From the NCBI RefSeq assembly GCF_000720765.1, contig NZ_JODC01000001.1, forward strand, positions 124,001 to 188,000: DNA of 64,000 nt, in the 5' to 3' direction. The DNA is from Streptomyces sp. NRRL S-646 (GTDB taxonomy: Bacteria; Actinomycetota; Actinomycetes; Streptomycetales; Streptomycetaceae). Under the pieces are notes generated by a model that did no database searches, had not been told where the DNA came from, and saw nothing but the letters and a program-made list of their open reading frames with translations. The translations under genes were made by a program, and so were the position numbers. Positions 1 to 9,642 of this stretch are shown piece after piece (the first letter of the stretch is position 1; each line of letters begins with the position of its first letter).

Positions 1-645
1 CGGTTCTGCAGCAATGCGGTCGCCCTGTCCGGCGGCAGTGTCTGCTTCACCGTCTCCAGCCGCCGCTACCCGTTGGACCAGTGGATCGGCGACCTCGTCG
101 AACACACCGGAACCGGCCGCCTGCTGCGCCTCGCCCCGGGCAGCGAGAGCCCCGAAGTCCTGCTGGAAGGGCTCCAGTTCGCGAACGGACTGGCGCTGAG
201 CGCTGATGAATCGTTCCTGGTCGTCGCCGAGACCGGCGCCCGCAGGCTGACCCGCTACTGGCTCACCGGCGAGAAGACCGGACAGAGCGAACCCTTCGTG
301 GAGAACCTGCCGGGCATGCCCGACAACCTCTGGCGGGCCGGCCCGGACGGCCCGGTCTGGGTCTCCCTGGCCGGGCCCCGCGTGCCGCCGCTCGACCTGC
401 TGCACCGTGCCACCCCCGCCGTCCGCAGCGCCGCTGCCCGCATCGCCGTCCGCGCCCCCTTCCGCCCCACGGGCAGCATCGGCGCCCTCGCGGTCGACGA
501 CCGAGGGACGATCGTCCACCACCTCATCCGCAGGCGCTCCGGCTACCGCATGGTCACCAGCGTCTGCGAGGCCGCGGGGCGGCTGGTCCTGGGCAGCCTC
601 TGGGAGGGAGGCATCGCCGTGTGCGAGCGACCGGCCCCGAAGTGA
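1..645 (+). CDS. SMP-30/strictosidine synthase-like protein, 5' end cut off
   Basis: The reading frame is already open at base 1, so the N-terminus lies outside the window; about 214 residues remain. The visible part matches the C-terminal two thirds of the strictosidine synthase-like branch of the SMP-30/gluconolactonase beta-propeller family. There is a blade with [17 protein letters not shown], then the conserved stretch [15 protein letters not shown] followed by WVSLAGPR. Members of this family bind a divalent metal and hydrolyse lactones or esters, but the substrate cannot be read from the sequence. A TTG at 73 could be mistaken for a start, yet the upstream codons in the same frame also look coding. 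It ends 170 bp before the fluoride-channel operon and is probably unrelated to it. Confidence 0.75.
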   Translation, partial: RFCSNAVALSGGSVCFTVSSRRYPLDQWIGDLVEHTGTGRLLRLAPGSESPEVLLEGLQFANGLALSADESFLVVAETGARRLTRYWLTGEKTGQSEPFVENLPGMPDNLWRAGPDGPVWVSLAGPRVPPLDLLHRATPAVRSAAARIAVRAPFRPTGSIGALAVDDRGTIVHHLIRRRSGYRMVTSVCEAAGRLVLGSLWEGGIAVCERPAPK

Positions 646-815
646 CCCGGGCGTGGGCCGGGCGCTACCCTGTTGCCCGGCCGCGAGCACCCCTCGCGGC
701 GCGGCGGTGGGGCCCGCCGTACCCGAACCGCGGCAGTGGTGCCGCCAACGGTCCCTACTTGCGAAGGAGCGGCGCCCGCATGCCCCGGGCCCCGGCGAGT
801 AGGAGACGTACGACC

Positions 816-1277
816 ATGACAGCCCCGGAAGCCGAGAGCGTCCGCGCCCGCCCCCACACCCCGCGACCGCCCGCCTGGCGCACCCAGGCCCCCGTCGTCG
901 CGGTGGTCGCGCTCGGCGGAGCACTGGGCGCCACCGCCCGCTACGCCCTGTCCCTGTGGTGGCCCACCCAGTCCGGCGGATTCCCCTGGGCGACCTTCTG
1001 GACCAACGTCGTCGGCTGCGCCGTGATCGGCGTGTTCATGGTCGTCATCACCGACGTATGGGCCGCCCACCGCCTCGTACGCCCCTTCTTCGGCACCGGC
1101 GTGCTCGGCGGCTTCACCACCTTCTCCACCTACGCCGTCGACATCCAGAAGCTGGTCGACGTCGGCCACCCGCGCACCGGGCTGGCCTACCTCGCCGCGA
1201 CCCTGCTCGCGGCGCTCTCGGCGGTGTGGCTCGCGGTCACCGCGGCCCGCCGCGTCCTGAAGTGGAGGCAGCCATGA
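816..1277 (+). CDS. crcB: Fluoride exporter Fluc/CrcB, first subunit
   Basis: This 153-residue four-helix membrane protein belongs to the Fluc/CrcB family of fluoride channels. The family marker GALGATARY is followed by [13 protein letters not shown] (channel-lining Asn) and the helix-break motif [11 protein letters not shown]. An N-terminal cytoplasmic extension of about 30 residues is Arg/Pro-rich. The start at 816 is supported by AGGAGA at 801-806. The stop overlaps the ATG of the next gene (ATGA), so translation is probably coupled. A second, shorter crcB lies two genes on; Fluc channels are dual-topology dimers, so the two may form a heterodimer. I looked for a fluoride riboswitch in 646-815 and could not identify one. 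Confidence 0.92.
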   Translation: MTAPEAESVRARPHTPRPPAWRTQAPVVAVVALGGALGATARYALSLWWPTQSGGFPWATFWTNVVGCAVIGVFMVVITDVWAAHRLVRPFFGTGVLGGFTTFSTYAVDIQKLVDVGHPRTGLAYLAATLLAALSAVWLAVTAARRVLKWRQP

Positions 1278-1654
1278 CGAGGCTGACCGGCAACGCGCTG
1301 CGCGTGACCGTCTTCATCGGCGAGAACGACACCTGGCACCACAAGCCCCTCTACTCGGAGATCGTGCACCGCGCCCACGCGGCGGGTCTCGCCGGCGCCA
1401 GCGTCTTCCGGGGTATCGAGGGCTTCGGCGCGTCCTCCATGATCCACACCTCGCGGCTGCTGTCGCTGAGCGAGGACCTGCCCGTCGCGATCGTCATCGT
1501 CGACACCGAGGACCGCGTCCGCGCCTTCCTGCCGCAGCTCGACGAGCTCGTCGGCGAGGGCCTGGTCATCCTCGACGACTGTGAGGTCATCCGGTATGTC
1601 GGCCGCGATGACAGTCCCGGCAAAACGGACATGAAGGGTAAGAAGTCGTTGTGA
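1274..1654 (+). CDS. DUF190 family protein
   Basis: This 126-residue soluble protein belongs to the DUF190 family, a PII-like ferredoxin-fold group often found next to crcB. Characteristic segments are [19 protein letters not shown], the [16 protein letters not shown] loop and, near the C-terminus, a stretch ending [12 protein letters not shown]. It overlaps the preceding crcB by ATGA and the following crcB by GTGA, so the three genes form a tightly coupled operon. By analogy with PII proteins it could be a cytoplasmic regulator of the Fluc channel, but that role is inference. The final ten residues are Lys/Gly-rich and unlikely to be structured. Confidence 0.88.
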   Translation: MTRLTGNALRVTVFIGENDTWHHKPLYSEIVHRAHAAGLAGASVFRGIEGFGASSMIHTSRLLSLSEDLPVAIVIVDTEDRVRAFLPQLDELVGEGLVILDDCEVIRYVGRDDSPGKTDMKGKKSL

Positions 1655-2025
1655 ACTGGCTGCTGGTCGTCGCGGGCGCCATGGTCGGTGCCCCGCTGCG
1701 CTACCTCACCGACCGCGCGGTGCAGTCCCGCCACGACTCGGTCTTCCCCTGGGGTACCTTCGCGGTGAACGTCACCGGCTGCCTGATCCTCGGTCTGCTG
1801 ACCGGCGCGGTGGCCGAGGGGGCCGCCGGTTCCCATCTGCAGCTGCTTCTGGGTACCGGCCTGTGCGGGGCTCTGACCACGTACTCGACCTTCTCCTACG
1901 AGACCCTGCGGCTGACCGAGACCGGGGCGGGGCTCTACGCTGCCGCCAACGTCGTCGGGAGCGTGACGGCGGGCCTCGGTGCGGCATTCGCCGGGGTGTC
2001 GATCGCCCAGGCCTTGTGGGGGTAG
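1651..2025 (+). CDS. crcB: Fluoride exporter Fluc/CrcB, second subunit
   Basis: This 124-residue four-helix membrane protein is the second Fluc/CrcB paralogue of the operon. It shows [12 protein letters not shown] near the start, [13 protein letters not shown] with the pore Asn, and [16 protein letters not shown] with the helix break and Phe-box residues. It begins at a GTG overlapping the DUF190 stop codon. Unlike the first copy it has no N-terminal extension. Paired crcB genes are known to form heteromeric channels in some bacteria; that this pair does so is inferred from co-translation. Loss of either copy would be expected to raise fluoride sensitivity. Confidence 0.92.
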   Translation: MNWLLVVAGAMVGAPLRYLTDRAVQSRHDSVFPWGTFAVNVTGCLILGLLTGAVAEGAAGSHLQLLLGTGLCGALTTYSTFSYETLRLTETGAGLYAAANVVGSVTAGLGAAFAGVSIAQALWG

Positions 2026-2097
2026 GCGCCGGCCTGTCTCTCGCGCGTAGTAAGACTGTCTACAGCACTGTCGACCAACTCCTCAGAACTGGATCCC

Positions 2098-2934
2098 ATG
2101 AGCGTCATCAACGTCGGTCAGGCCGCCGTACTCGGAGTCGTGGAAGGGCTGACCGAGTTCCTTCCCGTCTCCTCCACCGGACATCTGAAGATCACCGAAG
2201 GGCTCATGAGCATCCCGGTCGACGACAAGGCCGTCGTCGGCTTCTCGGCCGTCATCCAGGTCGGCGCGATCGCGGCCGTGCTGCTGTATTTCTTCAAGGA
2301 CATCGTGCGGATCGTCTCCGCCTGGGGCCGTGGCCTGGTCAATAAGGAGGAGCGCTACCACCACGACTACAAGTTCGCCTGGTGGGTGATCTACGCGACC
2401 ATCCCGATCGTGATCGTGGGCCTGGCCGCCAAGCCGCTCATCGAGGGCCCGCTCGCCTCACTGTGGGTGGTCGCCGCCTCGCTGATCGTCGGCAGTGGCG
2501 TGATGTGGGCTGCGGACCAGATGGGCCGGCACAAGCGCGGTGAGGACGACACCACCTTCAAGGACGCGATGCTGGTCGGCGGCTCCCAGATCCTCGCCCT
2601 GCTCTTCCCCGGCTTCTCCCGCTCCGGCGCCACCATGTCCACGGCCCTCATCCTCGACCTGGACCGCGTCGCCGCCACCCGCCTCTCCTTCTTCCTCGGC
2701 ATCCCGGCCCTGACCGGCGCCGGCCTGTACGAGCTCAAGGACGCCCTGGGCACGGGCGTGGGCGCCGCCCCGCTGGCCGTCGGCACGATCGTCTCCTTCG
2801 TCGTCGCCTACGCCTCCATCGCCTGGCTGCTGAAGTTCGTCGCCAAGCACTCCTTCAACGCCTTCGTCGTCTACCGGATCATCGTCGGCGTGCTGCTGCT
2901 CGGTCTGCTGAGCACGGGTGGCCTCAGCAGCTGA
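2098..2934 (+). CDS. uppP: Undecaprenyl-diphosphatase (BacA/UppP)
   Basis: This 278-residue polytopic membrane protein is the BacA/UppP family enzyme that dephosphorylates undecaprenyl pyrophosphate to recycle the lipid carrier of peptidoglycan and other wall polymers. Both signature motifs are intact: EGLTEFLPVSSTGHL near residues 16-30 and PGFSRSGATMS near residue 172, which carry the catalytic Glu, Ser and Arg. Length matches the family. The ATG at 2098 has no strong ribosome site. It lies 72 bp after crcB, on the same strand but without overlap. Such genes also give low-level bacitracin resistance. Confidence in function is high. Confidence 0.95.
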   Translation: MSVINVGQAAVLGVVEGLTEFLPVSSTGHLKITEGLMSIPVDDKAVVGFSAVIQVGAIAAVLLYFFKDIVRIVSAWGRGLVNKEERYHHDYKFAWWVIYATIPIVIVGLAAKPLIEGPLASLWVVAASLIVGSGVMWAADQMGRHKRGEDDTTFKDAMLVGGSQILALLFPGFSRSGATMSTALILDLDRVAATRLSFFLGIPALTGAGLYELKDALGTGVGAAPLAVGTIVSFVVAYASIAWLLKFVAKHSFNAFVVYRIIVGVLLLGLLSTGGLSS

Positions 2935-3112
2935 CGGCGGTCGCGGACACGGGCGCCTCTCGGGGAGCCGGACAGCGTCGCGGACGAGCCCCTGGTGCGC
3001 GGCGATGCCGAGAAGGCGCCGTATCTGCTGATTTCTCGCGGCGTCGCCCCGGAAAACGCGCGTGCGTACGGGATCTCCGCCGTGCCACGATGGCGCGGGG
3101 AAGCGAGGTCTC

Positions 3113-3769
3113 GTGGACGAGATGAGGCGATTTCGCCGGGCGCTGGTCGCGTGGGCGGCCGGGGGAGCGGGGGCGAGTGCGGCCTCCGAAGTGGCGCGAC
3201 AGCTGGCCGGCGGCGGTGTGCGGACGATCGTGCTCGTCGAGGGGAGCAGCGATCAGGTCGCGCTCGAAGCGCTGGCCGCCCGCCACGGCCGCGACCTCGC
3301 TGCGCAGGGCGTTGCGGTGGTGCCGCTCGGAGGAGCGACGAACATCGGGCGTTTCCTGGACGTGTGCGGCCCTGCGGGCCTCGGCCTCCCGCTGGCCGGT
3401 CTCTGCGACATCGGCGAGGAGCGGCACTTCCGGCGTCATCTGGAGCGGGTCGGGCTCGGGTCCGGTCTCACCCGCGCCGGTCTTGAGGCACTCGGATTCC
3501 ACCTGTGCGTCGCCGACCTGGAGGACGAGCTGATCCGCGCGCTCGGGGCCGAAGGCGTGCAGCAGGTGATCGAAGCCCAGGGCGAGACGCGCCCCTTCCA
3601 CACCTTCCAGGGTCAGCCGGCCCAGCGGAACCGGCCCGTGGAGCACCAGCTGCGGCGTTTCATGGGCACCCACAGCGGCCGCAAGGCGCTCTACGCGCAG
3701 GCACTGGTCGAGCACCTGGACCTCGAGCGGGTTCCCCGGCCGCTGGAGCGCCTGCTTGCGCACGTCTGA
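3113..3769 (+). CDS. Stand-alone TOPRIM (OLD-like) domain protein
   Basis: This protein of about 218 residues carries a TOPRIM nucleotidyl transferase/hydrolase fold as found in OLD-family nucleases, but without the ATPase domain. The first TOPRIM motif is clear: TIVLVEGSSDQVALEAL with the conserved Glu near residue 43, followed by VAVVPLGGATNIGRFL. The second acidic motif is LAGLCDIGEER near residues 95-104, which has a single Asp rather than a full DxD. The C-terminal half is charged and predicted helical. The GTG at 3113 follows GCGAGG; an ATG at 3122 or an upstream ATG at 3062 is possible. It stands alone, convergent with the GAF-ANTAR gene. A defence or repair role is possible but cannot be shown here. 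Confidence 0.7.
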   Translation: MDEMRRFRRALVAWAAGGAGASAASEVARQLAGGGVRTIVLVEGSSDQVALEALAARHGRDLAAQGVAVVPLGGATNIGRFLDVCGPAGLGLPLAGLCDIGEERHFRRHLERVGLGSGLTRAGLEALGFHLCVADLEDELIRALGAEGVQQVIEAQGETRPFHTFQGQPAQRNRPVEHQLRRFMGTHSGRKALYAQALVEHLDLERVPRPLERLLAHV

Positions 3770-3902
3770 CACTGCTCGGATGCGTGAGCGACGCCTGGCA
3801 GGGGACTTGGGGGTGAGACCGGGTTGAGCGGCGTTCCCCTGGGGGGCCGGCCCGGTCAGGCTCCTCTGGTTCAGACAACGAGCCGGGGGAGCCGCTACGT
3901 GC

Positions 3903-4592
3903 TCAGGAGGCGCTGCCCCGCTCGCAGACCCGGCGGGCGACCTCACGCAGTTTGATGTTGTTCTCCTGCGAGAAGCACCGAAGGGTGTCGAATGCCTGCT
4001 CCTCGGTGAGGTTGTGGGCGCCCATGAGGATGCCCATGGCCTCGCCGATGAGGTGGCGGGTGGTGACGGCCCGTTCCATCTGGGCCTGCGTGCGGGCGCT
4101 GGAGAAGGCGACCGCGGCGTGGGAGGCCAGCAGCCAGCCGGCCAGCTCGCTTGCCTCGGTGAAGGCGCCGGGCTTGCGGGAGTAGACGTTCAGCGCACCG
4201 AGCTCTTCGTCCTCGGTGAACAGCAGGAATCCCATCATGCTGCCCACGCCGAGGGCGCGTGCCTGCGGGGCGTAGGCGGGCCAGTGCGGCTGGTCCTGGG
4301 TGAAGTCGGCGATGCGGAAGACCCGCTCACCCTCCGCGGTGCGGGCGGCGTCGAAGCACGGCCCTTCGCGCAGCCGCTCCTGCAACTGGTCACTGTCGAC
4401 GACCAGCTTCTCCGTGGGGGCCAGCGTCTCCACCGTTGTGCCGTGCAGCATCAGAATGCCGGCCGCGTCGCAGCCCTCCACCAGCTCGGTCGCCGAGTGG
4501 GTGATCCGTTCCAGGGTGGCATGGACGGAATCCTGGGCGAGGAGATCCCGGGCCATCGACGCCATCTGCTGCGCGAACCGATCCCAGTCCAT
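3903..4592 (-). CDS. GAF and ANTAR domain RNA-binding antiterminator
   Basis: This protein of about 229 residues has an N-terminal GAF sensory domain ([15 protein letters not shown] through the [10 protein letters not shown] stretch) and a C-terminal ANTAR domain ([22 protein letters not shown], then [19 protein letters not shown]). ANTAR proteins bind paired hexaloop RNA hairpins and prevent transcription termination when their sensor domain is active. The start at 4592 is chosen because the reverse strand carries GGAGGA (complement of 4597-4602) four bases upstream. ATGs at 4616 and further upstream have no such site. It is divergent from the GntR gene, with about 100 bp between the two starts. 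Its RNA target is not evident in the window. Confidence 0.87.
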   Translation of the reverse strand: MDWDRFAQQMASMARDLLAQDSVHATLERITHSATELVEGCDAAGILMLHGTTVETLAPTEKLVVDSDQLQERLREGPCFDAARTAEGERVFRIADFTQDQPHWPAYAPQARALGVGSMMGFLLFTEDEELGALNVYSRKPGAFTEASELAGWLLASHAAVAFSSARTQAQMERAVTTRHLIGEAMGILMGAHNLTEEQAFDTLRCFSQENNIKLREVARRVCERGSAS

Positions 4593-4695
4593 ACCGTCCT
4601 CCGCGCTTCGGCCCATCCTGGTCAAGAAGCCGTCTACCCAGCTTCTCCTTCGCCTCCCTTGACAGTTCCCGCTCGTCACCCGCAGGATCACTTCC

Positions 4696-5427
4696 GTGAA
4701 CCTGTCAGACAGCAAGACAGCCAGTCAGGGTCCGCGGCGCATCAGCGCCATGGAAGCGGTCCTGGCACACCTGCGCGCCGCCATCGAGAACGGCGAGTAC
4801 GCCGTGGGGGACAAGCTCCCCTCCGAGGCGGAGCTGTGCCGCACCCTCGAGGTCAGCCGGCCCGTGCTGCGCGAGGCCCTCAGGGCCCTGCAGACGATGG
4901 GCCTGACCGTCTCCAAGACGGGCAAGGGCACCTTCGTCGTGGCCAGCACCGTCGAGGACCCCACCTTCGGCGACTACGCGGCCAGCGACCTGCTGGAGGT
5001 GCGCCGCCACGTGGAGATCCCGGTCGCAGGCTACGCGGCCGTGCGCCGCACGCCCGAGGACCTCGACCACCTGGCGCACCTGCTGGAGCGCATGGAGCGG
5101 GAGACCGACACCACCTCGTGGGTCGCCCTCGACACACTGTTCCACCTCGCTGTCGCCCAGGCCGCCCAGAACCCGGTCTTCCGCCGGGTCATCGAGGAGA
5201 TCCGCGACGCACTGGCGCGTCAGTCGGCCTTCCTCAACGAGCTGGGCGGACGCCGCGAGCAGTCCAACCGCGAGCACCGGGCGATCGTCGAGGCGCTGAT
5301 GGACGGTTCCGAACTCGACGCGGTGGACGCCATGGCGCACCACCTCGACCGCGTCGAGACGACCCTCACCGACATCGTGCGCCCCGCGCGCACGGACATC
5401 CCCACGGAAGGCGGACCCGAGGCGTGA
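4696..5427 (+). CDS. GntR-family regulator, FadR subfamily (FCD domain)
   Basis: This 243-residue regulator has an N-terminal winged helix ([20 protein letters not shown], then [18 protein letters not shown] and the TGKGTFV wing) and an all-helical FCD ligand-binding domain with metal-binding His positions ([13 protein letters not shown] and [12 protein letters not shown]). FadR-type regulators commonly sense carboxylic or amino acids and repress catabolic or transport genes. Its GTG start follows AGGA at 4684-4687. Its stop overlaps the GTG start of the asparagine permease, so it probably controls ansP-asparaginase and senses asparagine, aspartate or a related acid; this is inferred from position. 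Confidence 0.88.
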   Translation: MNLSDSKTASQGPRRISAMEAVLAHLRAAIENGEYAVGDKLPSEAELCRTLEVSRPVLREALRALQTMGLTVSKTGKGTFVVASTVEDPTFGDYAASDLLEVRRHVEIPVAGYAAVRRTPEDLDHLAHLLERMERETDTTSWVALDTLFHLAVAQAAQNPVFRRVIEEIRDALARQSAFLNELGGRREQSNREHRAIVEALMDGSELDAVDAMAHHLDRVETTLTDIVRPARTDIPTEGGPEA

Positions 5428-6878
5428 GCGAGCAGCACCTCAAAGACGAGACGCGCACACCGGCCGCACATGTCGACGCAGGCGATGCGGGCTACAGCAA
5501 GTCGCTGAAGTCCCGGCACGTCAACATGATCGCCATCGGCGGCGCGATCGGCACCGGTCTCTTCCTCGGCGCGGGCGGCCGTCTCGCCGACGCCGGCCCG
5601 TCCCTGTTCATCGCCTACGCGGTCTGCGGCATCTTCGCCTTCCTGGTCGTGCGCGCCCTCGGCGAACTCGTCCTGTACCGGCCCTCCTCTGGCGCCTTCG
5701 TGTCGTACGCCCGGGAGTTCCTGGGGGAGAAGGGCGCGTACACCGCGGGCTGGATGTACTTCCTGAACTGGGCGACCACCGGCATCGCCGACATCACCGC
5801 GGTGGCCACCTACACGCACTACTGGGGCATGTTCTCCGACATCCCTCAATGGTTGATCGCATTGATCGCCCTGGCTGTTGTCCTGACGGTCAACCTGATC
5901 TCCGTCAAGATCTTCGGTGAGCTGGAGTTCTGGTTCGCCATCGTCAAGGTCAGCGCACTCGTGATCTTCATGTGCATCGGCATCTTCCTGCTGGTCACCC
6001 AGCACCCCGTGGACGGCGCCCACCCCGGCCCGTCCCTGATCACCGACAACGGCGGCGTCTTCCCCAACGGCCTGCTGCCCATGCTGCTGATCATCCAGGG
6101 CGTCGTCTTCGCCTACGCCTCCGTCGAGCTGGTGGGCGTCGCCGCGGGTGAGACCCAGAACCCCGAGAAGATCATGCCGAAGGCGATCAACTCGATCATG
6201 TGGCGCGTCGGGCTCTTCTACGTCGGCTCGGTCGTCCTGCTCTCGATGCTGCTGCCCTGGAACAAGTACAGCGCCGCCGAGAGCCCCTTCGTGACCGTGC
6301 TGTCCCACATCGGCATCCCGGCGGCCGGCGGCGTGATGAACCTCGTCGTCCTCACCGCGGCCATGTCCTCGCTCAACTCCGGCCTGTACTCCACCGGCCG
6401 CATCCTGCGCTCCATGGCGATGTCCGGATCCGCCCCCAAGTTCACCTCGGTAATGAGCCGCAGCCAGGTCCCGTACGGCGGCATCCTGCTCACCAGCGGT
6501 ATCTGTGTGCTGGGCGTCGGCCTGAACTTCGTGGTCCCGGCGGACGCCTTCGAGATCGTCCTGAACTTCGCGGCGATCGGCATCCTCTCCACCTGGGGCA
6601 TGATCATGATCTGTCACCTGCTCTTCTGGCAGAAGACCCAGAAGGGCGAGCTGACCCGCCCCGGCTACCGGCTGCCGGGTTCCCCCTGGACCGAACTCGT
6701 GACGCTGGCCTTCCTCGCCTCCGTCCTGGTCCTCATGTACGCCGACGGAGGCGCCGGCCGCACCACCGTGCTGTGCCTGCCATTGATCGTCGGAGCCCTG
6801 GTCGGCGGATGGTTCGCCATCCGCGGCCGGGTCGCACGCAAGTCCACCGAGAGCACATCGACCGGAGCCGGCGCGTGA
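5424..6878 (+). CDS. ansP: L-asparagine permease (APC family)
   Basis: This 484-residue amino acid transporter has about 12 membrane segments and belongs to the APC superfamily AAT group. The first helix carries the substrate-site motif [18 protein letters not shown], followed by [22 protein letters not shown] and, mid-protein, [16 protein letters not shown]. This arrangement is typical of AnsP/GabP/AroP symporters, and AnsP is preferred because the next gene is an asparaginase and the locus then continues with aspartase and glutaminase. The GTG start at 5424 overlaps the GntR stop codon, so the two are probably co-translated. The last 15 residues are Ser/Thr-rich and cytoplasmic. Proton-coupled import of asparagine is the expected activity. 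Confidence 0.87.
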   Translation: MSEQHLKDETRTPAAHVDAGDAGYSKSLKSRHVNMIAIGGAIGTGLFLGAGGRLADAGPSLFIAYAVCGIFAFLVVRALGELVLYRPSSGAFVSYAREFLGEKGAYTAGWMYFLNWATTGIADITAVATYTHYWGMFSDIPQWLIALIALAVVLTVNLISVKIFGELEFWFAIVKVSALVIFMCIGIFLLVTQHPVDGAHPGPSLITDNGGVFPNGLLPMLLIIQGVVFAYASVELVGVAAGETQNPEKIMPKAINSIMWRVGLFYVGSVVLLSMLLPWNKYSAAESPFVTVLSHIGIPAAGGVMNLVVLTAAMSSLNSGLYSTGRILRSMAMSGSAPKFTSVMSRSQVPYGGILLTSGICVLGVGLNFVVPADAFEIVLNFAAIGILSTWGMIMICHLLFWQKTQKGELTRPGYRLPGSPWTELVTLAFLASVLVLMYADGGAGRTTVLCLPLIVGALVGGWFAIRGRVARKSTESTSTGAGA

Positions 6879-6909
6879 GCCACGCGCCGCTCCCTGACAA
6901 GAGGCAGTG

Positions 6910-7926
6910 ATGTTGAGCAGTTCCGTCGCGGTCGCACCCCTGATCCGCGAACCCCTCCACGCCCCCGTCGCCCACCTGATACGCGGCGGGGTCGTGGAGG
7001 GCATCCACTACGGTTCCGTCGTCGTCCTCGGCGCCGACGGGAAGGTCCAGCTCCAGCTGGGCGACATCGAGGCCGCCTTCTACCCGCGCTCGGCCCTCAA
7101 GCCCGTCCAGGCCGTCGCCATGGTCCGCGCCGGGCTCCCGCTCGACGGCGAACTCCTCTCGCTCACCGCGGCCAGTCACTCCGGCGAGGAACGCCACCTC
7201 GCCGGCACCCGGCGCATCCTGGAACTCGCCGGCCTCACCGAGGACCATCTGCGCAACGTGACGGACATGCCGTTCGACCCGGTCGTCCGCGACGAGTGGA
7301 TCCGTACGGGTCGGCTGCCCTCCCGGCTGGCCCAGAACTGCTCCGGCAAGCACGCGGCCATGCTGTACACCTGCAAGCTCAACGGCTGGTCCCTGGAGGA
7401 CTACCTCGACCCGGGCCACCCCCTCCAGCAGGCGATCGCGGAGATCGTCGAGGACCTCACCGGGCAGCGGATCGCCCGGGTCACCGTCGACGGGTGCGGT
7501 GCCCCCCTCTTCTCCATCTCCCTGCACGGGCTCGCCCGGGCCACCGCCCGTATCACCACGGCGGCCGAGGGCACTCCGGAGGCCCGGGTCGCGAACGCGA
7601 TGCGCGAGCACGCCGAGATGGCCTCGGGCGCCGGGCGTGACGTCGCCGCCCTGATGCGGGCCGTCCCCGGGCTTCTCGCGAAGGACGGTTTCGAGGGTGT
7701 GGAGGTCGCCGCCCTGCCCGACGGCCGGGCGGTCGCCGTCAAGATCTCCGACGGCGCGAACCGGGCCCGGATCCCCGTCACCGCCGCCGCCCTCGCCCGG
7801 GCCGGCGTCGACCCCGCCCTCCTCACCCAGTTCTCGGGCGAACCCCTCCTCGGCGGAGGCGAACCGGTCGGCGCGGTCGGCCCGGCCCGTGCGCTGGAGC
7901 CCCTCACGGTCCGGGCCTGCGCCTGA
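6910..7926 (+). CDS. Asparaginase (Rhizobium etli AnsA-type)
   Basis: This 338-residue enzyme belongs to the asparaginase family distinct from E. coli AnsA/AnsB (the rhizobial type). Landmarks are AFYPRSALKPVQAVAM near residue 55, AASHSGEERHL with the conserved Ser/His, QNCSGKHAAMLYTCK near residue 140, and VDGCGAPLFSISLHGLARA. It hydrolyses L-asparagine to aspartate and ammonia in the cytoplasm. It starts 31 bp after ansP (AGAGG at 6900-6904; a GTG at 6907 is an alternative) and probably belongs to the GntR-ansP operon. That operon appears to end at the hairpin at 7944-7977. Its product feeds the aspartase encoded next. Confidence 0.88.
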   Translation: MLSSSVAVAPLIREPLHAPVAHLIRGGVVEGIHYGSVVVLGADGKVQLQLGDIEAAFYPRSALKPVQAVAMVRAGLPLDGELLSLTAASHSGEERHLAGTRRILELAGLTEDHLRNVTDMPFDPVVRDEWIRTGRLPSRLAQNCSGKHAAMLYTCKLNGWSLEDYLDPGHPLQQAIAEIVEDLTGQRIARVTVDGCGAPLFSISLHGLARATARITTAAEGTPEARVANAMREHAEMASGAGRDVAALMRAVPGLLAKDGFEGVEVAALPDGRAVAVKISDGANRARIPVTAAALARAGVDPALLTQFSGEPLLGGGEPVGAVGPARALEPLTVRACA

Positions 7927-7943
7927 CACAGGCTCTGACGGTT

Positions 7944-7977
7944 CCGGTGGCCACCGAGTGTGCGCGGTGGCCACCGG
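7944..7977. terminator. Hairpin terminator (or tandem palindrome) after the asparaginase gene
   Basis: CGGTGGCCACCG occurs twice, at 7945-7956 and 7965-7976, each copy being a perfect 12-bp palindrome. Together, with one extra flanking pair, they can form a 13-bp stem with an 8-base loop, 18 bp after the asparaginase stop codon. Hairpins without a U-tract are common terminators in Streptomyces, so this is the simplest reading. The exact 20-bp centre spacing would also suit a tandem operator. The remaining bases up to 8193 are C-rich and show no gene. Confidence 0.55.
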
Positions 7978-8193
7978 CGGACCAGCCGGAGCTCGTCGTG
8001 CGCCGGCCCGGCTCCAAACGCGGCCGGCACGCCGACGACCGGCCCCCGAACCACCGGTCCCGTCACCACCGGGCCGGTGCCTCGACCGGCTCGGGCGGGC
8101 GTCACCCCGTACCGCCCGAGCCGGATCCACCCCACCCCCGACGTCGCCCGCCACACCCACCCTCACCACCCTCAGAAAGAGGACCCGCACCTC

Positions 8194-9603
8194 ATGACCG
8201 CCGCCACCCGCAGCGAACACGACCTGCTCGGAGACCGCGACGTCCCCGCCGACGCCTACTGGGGTGTCCACACCCTGCGCGCCACGGAGAACTTCCCCAT
8301 CACGGGCACCCCGATCTCCGCCTACCCGCACCTGATCGACGCCCTCGCCGCCGTCAAGGAGGCCACCGCCCTCGCGAATGAGGAACTCGGCCTGCTGGAG
8401 CCGAAGAAGGCCGCCGCCATCGTCGAGGCCTGCCGCGAGATCCGCGAGGGCAAGCTGCACGACCAGTTCGTCGTCGATGTCATCCAGGGCGGCGCGGGCA
8501 CCTCGACCAACATGAACGCCAACGAGGTCGTCGCCAACCGGGCGCTGGAGCTGCTGGGGTTCGAGAAGGGCCAGTACCACCACCTGCACCCCAATGAGGA
8601 CGTCAACCTCGGCCAGTCGACCAATGACGTCTACCCGACCGCCGTCAAGATAGCGACGGTCTTCGCGGTCCGTGGACTGCTCAAGGCGATGTCTGTACTG
8701 CAGGACGCCTTCGCCCGCAAGGCCGTCGAGTTCCGCAACGTGCTCAAGATGGGCCGTACACAGTTGCAGGACGCGGTGCCGATGACGCTCGGTCAAGAGT
8801 TCTCTGCATACGCCGTCATGATTGACGAGGACCGCAACCGTCTTGACGAGGCCGTCCAGTTGATCCATGAGATCAACCTGGGCGCCACGGCAATCGGCAC
8901 CGGGCTCAATGCCCCCGCCGGATACGCCGAGTCGGCCCGCCGCCACCTCGCCGACATCACCGGCCTGCCGCTGGTCACCGCGGCCAACCTGGTCGAGGCC
9001 ACCCAGGACTGCGGTGCATTCGTGCAGATGTCCGGCGTGCTCAAGCGGATCGCCGTCAAGCTCTCCAAGAGCTGCAACGACCTGCGGCTGCTGTCCTCGG
9101 GGCCGCGCGCGGGCCTCGGCGAGATCAACCTGCCGCCGGTGCAGGCCGGTTCGTCGATCATGCCCGGCAAGGTCAACCCCGTGATCCCCGAGGTCGTCAA
9201 CCAGGTCGCCTTCGAGGTGATCGGCAACGACGTCACCATCACCATGGCCGCCGAGGCCGGACAGCTCCAGCTCAACGCCTTCGAGCCGATCATCCTGCAC
9301 TCCTTGTCGGAGTCCATCACCCATCTGCAGAGCGCCTGCCTTACGCTCGCCGAGCGGTGCGTCGACGGCATCACCGCCAACACCGAGGCATTGCGCGCGA
9401 GCGTGGAGAACTCCATCGGCCTGGTCACCGCCCTCAACCCGCACATCGGCTACACGGCCGCCACCGACATCGCCAAGGAGGCCCTCGCAACCGGCCGCGG
9501 CGTCGCCGAACTCGTCCTGGAGAAGGGCCTGTTGCCCGCCGAACGGCTCGCCGACCTGCTGCGGCCCGAGGTCCTCGCGGGCAGCGCCCCCGCCCTCGCC
9601 TGA
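8194..9603 (+). CDS. aspA: Aspartate ammonia-lyase
   Basis: This 469-residue enzyme is a fumarase/aspartase superfamily lyase converting L-aspartate to fumarate and ammonia. Diagnostic segments are [49 protein letters not shown] and the catalytic loop [15 protein letters not shown], whose Ser is the general base. The DGITAN near residue 389 and the full length match aspartases. The ATG at 8194 follows AAAGAGGA at 8176-8183. It is preceded by the hairpin at 7944-7977 and so probably has its own promoter within 7978-8170. Together with the neighbouring asparaginase it converts asparagine to fumarate and two ammonia. Confidence 0.95.
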   Translation: MTAATRSEHDLLGDRDVPADAYWGVHTLRATENFPITGTPISAYPHLIDALAAVKEATALANEELGLLEPKKAAAIVEACREIREGKLHDQFVVDVIQGGAGTSTNMNANEVVANRALELLGFEKGQYHHLHPNEDVNLGQSTNDVYPTAVKIATVFAVRGLLKAMSVLQDAFARKAVEFRNVLKMGRTQLQDAVPMTLGQEFSAYAVMIDEDRNRLDEAVQLIHEINLGATAIGTGLNAPAGYAESARRHLADITGLPLVTAANLVEATQDCGAFVQMSGVLKRIAVKLSKSCNDLRLLSSGPRAGLGEINLPPVQAGSSIMPGKVNPVIPEVVNQVAFEVIGNDVTITMAAEAGQLQLNAFEPIILHSLSESITHLQSACLTLAERCVDGITANTEALRASVENSIGLVTALNPHIGYTAATDIAKEALATGRGVAELVLEKGLLPAERLADLLRPEVLAGSAPALA

Positions 9604-9642
9604 GCCACGGCCGCGCGCCAGGACCGACCCGGAGGCACAATA

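Noticed and set aside
646..815. Possible fluoride riboswitch before crcB
   Set aside because: Neither the conserved GGCGAUG-type helix nor the pseudoknot and CUGAU elements could be found.
3827..3896. AGCGGC/GCCGCT inverted repeat between convergent TOPRIM and ANTAR genes
   Set aside because: Six paired bases with a 58-base spacer and only imperfect pairing inside; too weak to call a terminator.
5220..7004. 594-codon minus-strand frame opposite the asparagine permease gene
   Set aside because: Asp/Gly/Gln-rich shadow of a membrane protein gene, no known motif.
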